Shown here: piece after piece, positions 7,906 to 15,067 of the stretch
How the letters are laid out: every line of letters begins with the position of its first letter
How positions within the stretch are numbered: position 1 is the first letter of the stretch
Assembly: GCA_019418545.1 (NCBI GenBank)
Contig: DYBQ01000002.1
Span: 183,363-199,624, forward strand
DNA from: Clostridiales bacterium
GTDB taxonomy: Bacteria > Bacillota > Clostridia > Oscillospirales > Acutalibacteraceae
Direction: 5' to 3'
DNA: 16,262 nucleotides
The notes under the pieces: generated by a model
The model's input: only the letters and a program-made list of their open reading frames with translations
Database searches by the model: none
Told to the model about the DNA's origin: nothing
Position numbers and translations under genes: made by a program

Positions 7906-8427
7906 ATGGAAAAAAGCGGTGTGGTAACAGAGTCCCCTCCTGCCGCTGCTTCTTCGGCTGAAGAAACAACGGATTTTCCTGAATTTGACCGGGAACAGGC
8001 AAAGCAGGAATATTTGCAGGAGCTTCGAAAACGCGAGACAGAAGAAAATCAGCGCAGGTTGGGACGAGATGCAGCCGGCTGGCTGGAAGAAGGACGGATG
8101 CTGGAAAGCATATATCCCGGGTTTAAGCTGGAAAACGAATGTCGTGACCCACGATTTCTGCGGCTTTTAGAAGTGGGCATGAGCATGCAGAGTGCTTTTG
8201 AAGCTCTTCACCATCAGGAAATTTTGGAGCAGGCGGTCCGCTATACGGCACAGAGCATTTCGGAAAAACTGGTGGAGAATTTGCAAAGCCGCCAGGGAAG
8301 GCCTCAGGAAAACGGGATTTCCGGCAGAAGCGGCTCTGTGGTAAGGCCGGATGTGCGGCGTATGAGCCGTAAAGACAGAGAAGAAATGGAAAGGCGGGCG
8401 CTGCATGGAGAGCGCATTTCTTTCTGA
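7906..8427 (+). CDS. Putative phage capsid scaffolding-like protein
   Basis: A 173-aa soluble, highly charged protein. Residues 1-25 are low-complexity (Pro, Ala, Ser, Glu). Residues 28-60 are a charged helix. Residues 66-106 hold a conserved-looking core (ESIYPGFKLENECRDPRF, then GMSMQSAFEALHHQEI), 107-128 is a further helix, and the end (150-173) is strongly basic: RMSRKDREEMERRALHGERI. Position directly before the major capsid gene, small size, helical content and basic C-terminus fit a scaffolding protein, whose basic end usually contacts the capsid protein. I recall similar proteins beside N4-gp56 capsid genes in Clostridia, but this is memory, not a search. No protease motif is seen. 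The scaffold role is inferred. Confidence 0.72.
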   Translation: MEKSGVVTESPPAAASSAEETTDFPEFDREQAKQEYLQELRKRETEENQRRLGRDAAGWLEEGRMLESIYPGFKLENECRDPRFLRLLEVGMSMQSAFEALHHQEILEQAVRYTAQSISEKLVENLQSRQGRPQENGISGRSGSVVRPDVRRMSRKDREEMERRALHGERISF

Positions 8428-8472
8428 TTCCCTGAAAAACACTCGATACAAATTTTTTAAGGAGCTGATTAT

Positions 8473-9468
8473 ATGAATTTTGATTCCCTGAATTTGCAGC
8501 TGTTTGCTGTACAGACTACCGGTGACCTCTCCGATGAGATGAAAACCTATTATGAGGAGCGGCTCATTGATTTGGCCGAGCCCAGACTGGTTCATGACCA
8601 GTTCGGAGACAAATATCCTATTCCGCCCAATGGTGGCAAGGTGATTGAATTTCGCAAATACAGCCCTCTGGCCAAAGCCCTGGAGCCTTTGACAGAAGGT
8701 GTGACCCCCGATGGCAACAGTTTGAATGTGACGGCTGTTACCGCAGAAGTGAAGCAGTATGGCGATTATATCCAGCTGTCCGATATGCTGCAGCTGACCG
8801 CTATTGACAACAATGTGGTACAGTGTACCAAGCTGCTAGGCGCTCAGGCCGGAAGGACCTTGGATACTCTGACCAGAGAAGTCCTTAGCGGCGGCACTAA
8901 CGTTATCTATGCCCCCAAGCTCTCTGAGGACGGGGGAGAAACTTCTGTCCAGTCCCGCTCCGCTTTGGACGCCACCTGCCGGCTTACGGTGGATTTGATT
9001 TTTAAGGCTGCTGCTATGCTGGAATCCATGAACGCAGCTCCCATTGATGACAGTTATGTGGCGATTATTCATCCCTTTGTGGCCTATGATTTGATGCGCT
9101 GCCCGGAATGGATTGACGCCCACAAGTATGCAAGCCCCGAAAACATTTATGCTGGGGAAATCGGTAAAATTGGCAATGTCCGTTTTGTTAAATCTACGGA
9201 GGCAAAAATTTGGAAGGGCGAAGGCTGCCCGGATGGATTGGCTGTATTTTCCACGCTGGTGTTGGGCGCAAGCGCTTATGGCATTACTGAGGTAACCGGC
9301 GGCGGCCTTCAGCACATTGTGAAGCAGCTCGGTTATGGCGAGGACCCGTTGAATCAGCGTTCTTCCTGCGGCTGGAAAGCTACCCGGGCTGCCAAACGGT
9401 TGGTGGAAGAGTATATGGTCCGAATTGAATCCTGCTCTGCCTATTCTTCTACGGCAGAAGCCAACTGA
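8473..9468 (+). CDS. Phage major capsid protein, N4-gp56 family
   Basis: A 331-aa shell protein, expected HK97 fold, of the family named after coliphage N4 gp56. Evidence: the N-terminal NLQLFA segment (7-12) common in Gram-positive phage capsids, an N-arm helix rich in Glu, then GGKVIEFRKYSPL, the segment YGDYIQLSDMLQLT typical of this family, IIHPFVAYDLM in the middle, GEIGKIGNVRFVKS, and a C-terminal region ending GWKATRAAKRLVEEYMVRI. The length is slightly short for the family but no domain seems missing. The start is set by TAAGGAGC (8458-8465), 45 bp after the scaffold-like gene. No prohead protease is nearby, so the shell would mature without cleavage. It is not an encapsulin: no cargo gene is adjacent and the closest family is a viral capsid one. 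Confidence 0.9.
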   Translation: MNFDSLNLQLFAVQTTGDLSDEMKTYYEERLIDLAEPRLVHDQFGDKYPIPPNGGKVIEFRKYSPLAKALEPLTEGVTPDGNSLNVTAVTAEVKQYGDYIQLSDMLQLTAIDNNVVQCTKLLGAQAGRTLDTLTREVLSGGTNVIYAPKLSEDGGETSVQSRSALDATCRLTVDLIFKAAAMLESMNAAPIDDSYVAIIHPFVAYDLMRCPEWIDAHKYASPENIYAGEIGKIGNVRFVKSTEAKIWKGEGCPDGLAVFSTLVLGASAYGITEVTGGGLQHIVKQLGYGEDPLNQRSSCGWKATRAAKRLVEEYMVRIESCSAYSSTAEAN

Positions 9469-9469
9469 T

Positions 9470-9476
9470 AAAGGAG
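9470..9476 (+). promoter_or_regulatory. RBS fixing the small virion gene start at 9487
   Basis: AAAGGAG lies 10 nt before ATG 9487. The in-frame GTG at 9478 is only one base from the RBS and cannot be used. Confidence 0.75.
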
Positions 9477-9486
9477 TGTGAGAGAC

Positions 9487-9720
9487 ATGGCTGAAAAAAA
9501 GATGGTCAAAATCAAGCTGTTTAAAGATTATGGAGAATACCGGGACGACGTGTTCGCTTCGGTAAACGGGGAATCCTACCTGATTCAGCGTGGCGTGGAG
9601 GTTGAGGTTCCTGATTATATTGCCGAGGTGTTGGAGCATTCTGCTGCACAGGACGAGAAAACGCAGCAGCTGATGGCACAGACTCAGGCACAGTATGAGA
9701 AAAAAACAGCCTCGCTGTAA
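9487..9720 (+). CDS. Small virion-module protein of unknown function
   Basis: A 77-aa protein between the capsid and connector-like genes. The first part (residues 6-50) looks like a small beta domain: VKIKLFKDYGEYRDDVFASV, NGESYLIQRGVEVEVPDYI. The end (about 50-77) is a Gln/Glu/Lys-rich helix. I recall similar short proteins following capsid genes in Firmicutes prophages. A head-decoration or head-completion role is possible but not shown. Its stop codon overlaps the RBS of the next gene, so the two are translated together. Confidence 0.75.
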   Translation: MAEKKMVKIKLFKDYGEYRDDVFASVNGESYLIQRGVEVEVPDYIAEVLEHSAAQDEKTQQLMAQTQAQYEKKTASL

Positions 9721-9732
9721 GGAGGAGCCGCT

Positions 9733-10095
9733 GTGACTCTCGAAAAAGCTTTGGAAATTTGTGATGCAGCAAAGCCAAATCAATACAGCCGCGCAGATAA
9801 AATTAGATGGCTGTCTGATGCAGATGGAATGGTGCAGCGGGAAATTCTTGATTATTTTGAGCCTGGTGATTTTGAAGGATATACGGAAGATACACCGGGA
9901 GATACGGTCCTCTTGGTTCCCGAGCCCTATTGCAGCCTGTATGAAGCATACCTTTCGGCACAAATTGATTTTCATAATGGAGAGTTTACCCGATATCAAA
10001 ACAGTGCTCAGCTATATAATGCCGTCTTTTCATCTCTCGCTGAATGGTATCGGCGGACACAGGTACCTAAACAGCAAAATTCTATTACCCTCTAA
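9733..10095 (+). CDS. Phage head-tail connector-like protein
   Basis: A 120-aa soluble protein starting at GTG, with TAAGGAGG overlapping the previous stop codon. It is mostly helical, with LEKALEICDAAKPNQYS at the N-terminus, KIRWLSDADGMVQREI, the segment DTVLLVPEPYCSLYEAYLSA, and the C-terminal segment FTRYQNSAQLYNAVFSSLAE. This pattern and position match small adaptor proteins that bind below the portal and close the head in Firmicutes phages. The usual binding partner, a portal protein, is not encoded in this window. Assignment is by pattern and gene order; I am fairly sure it is a virion protein and less sure of the exact role. Confidence 0.75.
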   Translation: MTLEKALEICDAAKPNQYSRADKIRWLSDADGMVQREILDYFEPGDFEGYTEDTPGDTVLLVPEPYCSLYEAYLSAQIDFHNGEFTRYQNSAQLYNAVFSSLAEWYRRTQVPKQQNSITL

Positions 10096-10125
10096 GGGGT
10101 TGTTCCTGTATTGTTTTGATTTGAA

Positions 10126-10153
10126 GTCGGGTCCCATCTTTATGGGGCCCGAC
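10126..10153 (+). promoter_or_regulatory. Intercistronic hairpin between head and tail genes
   Basis: A 12-bp stem (10126-10137 with 10142-10153, one G-T pair) and a 4-nt loop, CTTT. It is followed by only ACTTTTA and then the RBS of the next gene at 10159. The weak T-run suggests a partial terminator, mRNA-processing or stabilising element that lowers tail-gene expression relative to capsid. Confidence 0.6.
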
Positions 10154-10158
10154 ACTTT

Positions 10159-10166
10159 TAGGAGGT
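10159..10166 (+). promoter_or_regulatory. RBS fixing the nozzle-like gene start at 10174
   Basis: TAGGAGGT lies 7 nt before ATG 10174. The in-frame GTG at 10165 falls inside the RBS. Confidence 0.8.
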
Positions 10167-10173
10167 GTTGTTG

Positions 10174-11919
10174 ATGATGCTGCCTTCTCTTTCCCCAGTC
10201 TCCCGCACCCGCTCAGTGCTACGGCAATTTGGTGGGTACTGCCATACCAAGACCTGCTCTGACGGACAGTTTTATGAAATGAAAAACCTTTCTTCCCGGG
10301 ATGCGCCACTTTTGCGGCCGCGGAAACAAAGAGGAAAAATCCGTCAGTTTTCCCGACCTAACGGATTATTTGGAAGGGACAAGCTGTGCTGGGTGGATGG
10401 TACGGACTTCTATTATAACGGGTTTCGAGTGGGGACCGTGGCTGATTCGGAAAAACAATTTGTGGGCATGGGAGCTTATATCCTTATTTGGCCCGATAAA
10501 AAATATTATAACATTCAAACCGGCGAGTTCGGTGATTTGGGAGCAAGTTTTAGCAGTGAAGGCTCGGTGAGTTTTGCTCTTTCTAAAGAAGACGGCACTA
10601 TATATGAGGGGTATACTGCAAGCGTTCAGGCACCTGAATCCCCGGAAGACGGCGCCTTGTGGCTGGATACCAGTCAAACCCCAAATATTCTCAAGGAATA
10701 TTCCTCTGTCAGCCAGATGTGGGTGGAAATCGCCTCTACCTTTGTGAAAATGACTTTTGCTAACATTGGGAAACTGTTTAAGCAGTATGACGGGGTAACA
10801 ATTTCGGGATGTACTGGTCCAGCGGAAGGCTTGAATGGTTCCTGTATTATTCGAAGCCGGGGGGACGACTGGATAGTGGTTCCCGGCATTTTGGATATGG
10901 CTTTTGACCAGGAAGAGGCCGTTACCATTTGCCGGGAGATTCCTGATATGGAGTTTTTGACAGAAAGTGAAAACCGGATTTGGGGCTGCTCTTCTGAAAA
11001 ACATGAAATTTATGCCTGTAAGCTGGGAGACCCCACCAACTGGAACTGCTTTGAAGGGATTTCTACCGACAGCTATGCTGCGACAATTGGCTCGGACGGG
11101 GATTTTACCGGGGCCTGTACTCATTTGGGAAACGTCCTCTTTTTTAAAGAGGACATGGTACATAAAGTATGGGGCAGCCGGCCTGCTAATTTTCAGATTG
11201 CCAATAGCCCTGTCCGCGGTGTTAAAAAAGGCAGTGAGAAATCTCTGGTGATTGTTAATGAAACACTGTATTATCACAGCCGAAACGGTGTTTGTGCTTA
11301 TGATGGCAGTTTGCCGGTATCGGTTTCGGGGCCTCTTGGAAATCTCTGTTATCAAAACGCCCGAGGCGGAAATGTTGGGGACTGCTATTATCTCTCTATG
11401 GAGGACGAAGACGGAAAATGGGTTCTGTTTGTCTATGATGAGGGAAGTGGGCTTTGGCACCGGGAAGACGAAACCCATGTGAGATGGTTTGCCAGAGTAG
11501 GCGGAGAGCTTTATTTTGTGGAAGAAGGAAACGGCCTGTATACCGTGAACGGCAGTACGGCTTTGTATGAAGGCGACGATGACTCTTTGGGCGAAATGGA
11601 AAGCCCTGTTTCCTGGTTTTGTGAAAGCGGGGATATGGGAGGAGATTTATATGAATATCTGACAGGATTACAGTTTTGCTTCCAGTTGGTGCCGCAAAGC
11701 AGCGTGACCATAAAGCTTCAATATGACGGGGGAGATTGGGAAATTGCTGGGAAAGTTACCGCTTTGGAAAAGCGGGTGTTTACTTTGCCGGTAATCCCCA
11801 GAAGATGTGTATTTTTACGAATCCGGCTGGAAGGTCAGGGAGATATGGTATTGTATTCGATTATGAAAACCACGGAAAGCTCTACAGAATTGCCGGTATC
11901 ACCTTTGTCTGAAACATAA
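10174..11919 (+). CDS. Tail nozzle/hub-like virion protein, probable beta-propeller
   Basis: A 581-aa protein, largely beta and rich in Gly, Asp, Trp and Tyr, without signal peptide or membrane helix. The N-terminus has FGGY (19-22) and GQFYEMKNLSSRDAPLL (31-47). I associate this pattern with podovirus tail proteins built as beta-propellers (nozzle proteins such as P22 gp10 or T7 gp12). Repeated units of the type LYFVEEGNGLYTVNG, CAYDGSLPVSVSG and WGSRPANFQIANSP fit blades. A short insert near residues 150-175 (APESPEDGALWLDTS) resembles the small beta modules often carried in phage tail proteins. It follows the connector-like gene, where a nozzle gene is expected in short-tailed phages. The function is inferred from pattern and order. 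Confidence 0.65.
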   Translation: MMLPSLSPVSRTRSVLRQFGGYCHTKTCSDGQFYEMKNLSSRDAPLLRPRKQRGKIRQFSRPNGLFGRDKLCWVDGTDFYYNGFRVGTVADSEKQFVGMGAYILIWPDKKYYNIQTGEFGDLGASFSSEGSVSFALSKEDGTIYEGYTASVQAPESPEDGALWLDTSQTPNILKEYSSVSQMWVEIASTFVKMTFANIGKLFKQYDGVTISGCTGPAEGLNGSCIIRSRGDDWIVVPGILDMAFDQEEAVTICREIPDMEFLTESENRIWGCSSEKHEIYACKLGDPTNWNCFEGISTDSYAATIGSDGDFTGACTHLGNVLFFKEDMVHKVWGSRPANFQIANSPVRGVKKGSEKSLVIVNETLYYHSRNGVCAYDGSLPVSVSGPLGNLCYQNARGGNVGDCYYLSMEDEDGKWVLFVYDEGSGLWHREDETHVRWFARVGGELYFVEEGNGLYTVNGSTALYEGDDDSLGEMESPVSWFCESGDMGGDLYEYLTGLQFCFQLVPQSSVTIKLQYDGGDWEIAGKVTALEKRVFTLPVIPRRCVFLRIRLEGQGDMVLYSIMKTTESSTELPVSPLSET

Positions 11920-11942
11920 AACGAAAGGAGTGGGATGGTTTT

Positions 11943-12683
11943 ATGACGGGACTTTCCTTTTCCCTGCCTGGGCTGGAACAGGTGTCTGACCCTCGCCAGC
12001 TGAGAAGCTGTCTTTTACGGCTTACGGAAGAACTGCAATATGTACTTTCTAATCTGGGAAACGAAAACTTTAGTATAGAAACTCAAAATAAGCTTTCGGA
12101 TATGGCCCGCTCCGCCCAAAAAGCCGGCGAGCTGGCAGTACAGGCCGATGAGAAAGCGCAGGGAGAATTCCGAAAAATGTATGAGCAAATCATACAGACT
12201 GCTGACCAGCTTTCCAGCGAGTTTACGGTTGCACTGATGGAGAAAGAAGAATCCATTATTTCCCAGGTAACCGAGGATTTTACAGCCAAAAGCGACACAG
12301 CTCAGTTGGAAGAAACTTTCCGCTCTGAATTGGAGCAAACCAGCCAAAAAATTGAAATGCGTTTTTCTGATGCCGCTGCCCTGACAGAGCAGGTAGAGGG
12401 AGAATTGGAAGAATATCGGAATCAGGTGGACACCTATATCCAGTTTAGTGCTGATGGAATTTCCTTGGGCAAACGGGACAGCCCTTTTACTGCTGTTTTG
12501 GGGCAGGAGCGCTTGTCTTTTTTACAAAACGGAGCGGAAATTGCGTATCTTTCCAATAACAAACTATATATTACCAGTACTGAAGTGTTGGACCGTTTTA
12601 CCGTTGGCAACAGTGGAAGCGGATATTTTGACTGGATTCCCCGGTCCAACGGCAATCTGGGCATGAAATGGAGGCAAGGCTGA
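11943..12683 (+). CDS. Coiled-coil phage tail-tip/minor structural protein
   Basis: A 246-aa protein. Residues 15-40 are a short helix. Residues about 45-165 form a long charged helical region, likely a trimeric or dimeric coiled coil. Residues 166-246 are a beta C-terminal module (TYIQFSADGISLGKRDSPF, then LSFLQNGAEIAYLSNNKLYI). That ending is the one I know from minor tail/tail-tip proteins of Firmicutes siphoviruses. The start ATG 11943 follows GAAAGGAG (11923-11930) by 12 nt. The next gene encodes the spike, so this protein probably links spike and tail body. No enzymatic motif is seen. A short palindrome, CAAGGCT-G-AGCCTTG, sits across its stop codon. Confidence 0.78.
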   Translation: MTGLSFSLPGLEQVSDPRQLRSCLLRLTEELQYVLSNLGNENFSIETQNKLSDMARSAQKAGELAVQADEKAQGEFRKMYEQIIQTADQLSSEFTVALMEKEESIISQVTEDFTAKSDTAQLEETFRSELEQTSQKIEMRFSDAAALTEQVEGELEEYRNQVDTYIQFSADGISLGKRDSPFTAVLGQERLSFLQNGAEIAYLSNNKLYITSTEVLDRFTVGNSGSGYFDWIPRSNGNLGMKWRQG

Positions 12684-12752
12684 GCCTTGACGCAATTCGC
12701 GGGGAAACATCATCAAGAGATAAGTTGTTTTGTCGCGCTTCACATTTTATTT

Positions 12753-12761
12753 AGGAAAGGA
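12753..12761 (+). promoter_or_regulatory. RBS fixing the spike gene start at 12769
   Basis: AGGAAAGGA lies 7 nt before ATG 12769. The frame is open from 12730, but that stretch contains the RBS itself. Confidence 0.8.
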
Positions 12762-12768
12762 ACGTTTT

Positions 12769-15021
12769 ATGGCCGAACTTATCAAAAATTACAGCAATGG
12801 CTCTGCTATTAGAATCGTGTATTCATATACGCAGAATGTCGATAAGAATCAGAGCACCATCTCCATGACACTGTATGTCCACCGTGATAGCTACGGTCCT
12901 TCCTGGAATACCCACTGCAATTCCTACATCCAGTTGGACGGCGGTACAGTTATGAGTTATGATGGCAGTTTTAACATCGGCACTAGCTGGGTGAAAATTG
13001 GCTCTACTGTGAGCAAAACCGTTAGTCACAGCGCCGATGGCACTAAAACCATTAGCCTGAAAGGCTTTTTTGATTCTGAGGGACTGACAAGTAAGCTGGA
13101 TGATTTGACTGTCACTGGAAATGTCACCTTAAAAACTATCCCTCGGGCAAGCAGTTTTACCCTGTCCACCAGCACTGTGACAGCCGGAAGTACCAATCTT
13201 ACCGTGAATATCTCCCGAGCTTCCTCCAGTTTTACTCATACGGTACAGTGGAAGCTTGGCAGCCACAGCAAAAGCACTGCCAATGTTGGTACTTCGACTT
13301 CCTATACCATCCCGGAAAGTTGGCTGGATGCTATTCCAAACAGCACCAGCGGCACGGGAACTGTCACTGTCACCACCTATAATGGCAGCACTAAAATCGG
13401 CAGCACCAGTAAAAATATCACTATTAAAGCGGGGGCTGATGTGGTACCCACTTTTACTGGCATTACCTTTGTACCAGTGAATGGTGACGTGCCGCAGGAG
13501 TGGGAATTGTATATACGGACAAAGAGTAAAGTTACTGTTAACATTACTGGTGCTAAAGGGATTTATGGAAGTACCATCAAGAGCTATAGCATTTCCGGAG
13601 GCGGATATTCCGGGAAAAGCGACAGTCTCACCACCGAATTCCTTAACACTGCTGGAACCGTCACCTTTACGGCCAAAATTACTGATAGCCGCGGGCGTAC
13701 TGCCACTAAAACCGCCAGCATTACTGTTACAGACTATTCACCGCCAGTGCTATCCAATGTAACGGGTTTCCGGTGTGATGAAAGTGGGAAAGAGCAAGAC
13801 GACGGCAATTATATTTCTTTGACGGCTAATTTTTCGGGCTTCCCGTTGGACGGGAAAAACTCTATTTCCGGGCAATATCGTTATATGGCAGAGGGCGGCA
13901 GTTGGTCCGGTTTTTCTCCCATCAATTCCGGACAGGCAGTAATATTTGCTGCTACCGGTGATTCCACTTTTACTGTTCAAATACAGGTGAACGATACTTT
14001 TGCTTCCTTTACCAAAGAAATTGTTATCAATTCGGTTAAATTCATTATGGACTTTAGGGCAAGCGGTAATGGTATTGCTTTTGGAAAATCAGCAGAAATT
14101 GAAAATGGCTTGGAATCAGCTTGGCCTATATTTTTAAAATCCGGATACCTACAATTGATTTTACAAAAAACTATTGGAGAAAATAATAATGCCATCCGCT
14201 TTGAAGACTCAAACAGTGATGTCCAAGATTCCTGGAATATCAATCAGTATACCGACGGAAGTCAGGATAATTCCCTTCGTTTTCAGACAAATGCTGGGAA
14301 TGATTCTCCAGATAATTTTTCTTCAACTATGATATTGCACCCAAATGGAGGTGTTCAAATCGTAAAGGGACCTCTTTCTGTTGGCATGACGACTCGAAAT
14401 ACTGATGGCATCCAAATCAAACGGAACATTTCTTTCTTTTATGATGGCGGGGAATTGCCGACTGCATATATTTCCCACTCAAATGAGCGTACGCTAGCAC
14501 TGTCGGCGCTAAATGGACAAGGAACATCTAGAAATGTCCTTTGGTTTGGAGAAAACAGTGGCGAATACCGTCATATTTTTCGCCCTGAAGAAAACGGTGA
14601 AGGGTACCTAGGGACTTCCGGCTACCGCTGGAATACTGGTTTTTTTACCAATACCATTACCCAAAGCGATTTGAAAAACAAAGAAAACATTACTGATATT
14701 CCCCATGCAAAGTCATTTATTATGGCACTGCGACCCATTGCTTATACCTTGAAAGACGGCGACAGCGGACGGATTCACATGGGGTTTGGCGCACAAGAAG
14801 TTGCACAGGCTGCAAATGAATATGATATGGGAGATTTGGCTTTATATCAAGCCGCAGTAATAGAAGAAAATGGTACAGAAACTTATTTTCGTAATGAGGT
14901 GTCTGATGAAAATCTATCTTGGGGATTGAATTATCCAGAGTTTATCGCACCACTGGTAGCTGTAGTACAGGAACAAGAAAAGCGTATTTCTGCATTAGAA
15001 AATACTTTATATTCTGTTTAA
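12769..15021 (+). CDS. Tail fibre/spike: DUF859 receptor-side domain plus peptidase S74 intramolecular chaperone
   Basis: A 750-aa protein. Residues 1 to about 455 match the DUF859 family of Streptococcus-type siphovirus tail proteins: tandem Ig-like beta domains (PRASSFTLSTSTVTAGSTN, ASSSFTHTVQWKLGSHS, SGTGTVTVTTYNGS) ending with the family signature GNGIAFGKSAEIENGLESAW. A beta stalk with the segment GEGYLGTSGYRWNTGFFTNT follows. The C-terminus (633-750) is a peptidase S74 domain, which trimerises the fibre and then cuts itself off. The catalytic Ser and Lys are present in SDLKNKENI (S633, K638), so about 118 residues should be released. The last 20 residues form a coiled coil (VVQEQEKRISALENTLYSV). 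The part from about 14040 onward is visibly more AT-rich and uses rarer codons (ATA, CTA, TTA), suggesting domain exchange. Confidence 0.88.
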   Translation: MAELIKNYSNGSAIRIVYSYTQNVDKNQSTISMTLYVHRDSYGPSWNTHCNSYIQLDGGTVMSYDGSFNIGTSWVKIGSTVSKTVSHSADGTKTISLKGFFDSEGLTSKLDDLTVTGNVTLKTIPRASSFTLSTSTVTAGSTNLTVNISRASSSFTHTVQWKLGSHSKSTANVGTSTSYTIPESWLDAIPNSTSGTGTVTVTTYNGSTKIGSTSKNITIKAGADVVPTFTGITFVPVNGDVPQEWELYIRTKSKVTVNITGAKGIYGSTIKSYSISGGGYSGKSDSLTTEFLNTAGTVTFTAKITDSRGRTATKTASITVTDYSPPVLSNVTGFRCDESGKEQDDGNYISLTANFSGFPLDGKNSISGQYRYMAEGGSWSGFSPINSGQAVIFAATGDSTFTVQIQVNDTFASFTKEIVINSVKFIMDFRASGNGIAFGKSAEIENGLESAWPIFLKSGYLQLILQKTIGENNNAIRFEDSNSDVQDSWNINQYTDGSQDNSLRFQTNAGNDSPDNFSSTMILHPNGGVQIVKGPLSVGMTTRNTDGIQIKRNISFFYDGGELPTAYISHSNERTLALSALNGQGTSRNVLWFGENSGEYRHIFRPEENGEGYLGTSGYRWNTGFFTNTITQSDLKNKENITDIPHAKSFIMALRPIAYTLKDGDSGRIHMGFGAQEVAQAANEYDMGDLALYQAAVIEENGTETYFRNEVSDENLSWGLNYPEFIAPLVAVVQEQEKRISALENTLYSV

Positions 15022-15067
15022 AACCTGCCGTAGAGTCAAAATTTATAATACGATAGGAGGTATAGCC

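Noticed and set aside
8473..9468. Idea that the shell protein is an encapsulin nanocompartment
   Set aside because: The sequence fits the N4-gp56 viral capsid family, a scaffold-like gene precedes it and tail genes follow. No ferritin-like or peroxidase cargo gene is present.
8836..9999. 387-codon minus-strand frame across the capsid and small virion genes
   Set aside because: It overlaps several well-supported + strand genes with their RBSs, and its protein composition is not protein-like.
10366..11478. 370-codon minus-strand frame over the nozzle-like gene
   Set aside because: It is a shadow frame with no RBS or family pattern.
12675..12689. Palindrome CAAGGCT-G-AGCCTTG over the stop codon of the tail-tip gene, as a terminator
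   Set aside because: The stem is short with an impossible or 3-nt loop and no T-run follows, so it is unlikely to terminate transcription.
15044..15049. TATAAT before the LysM gene
   Set aside because: It has no -35 at a usable distance and lies only 4 bases before the RBS, so a transcript starting there would lack a usable leader.
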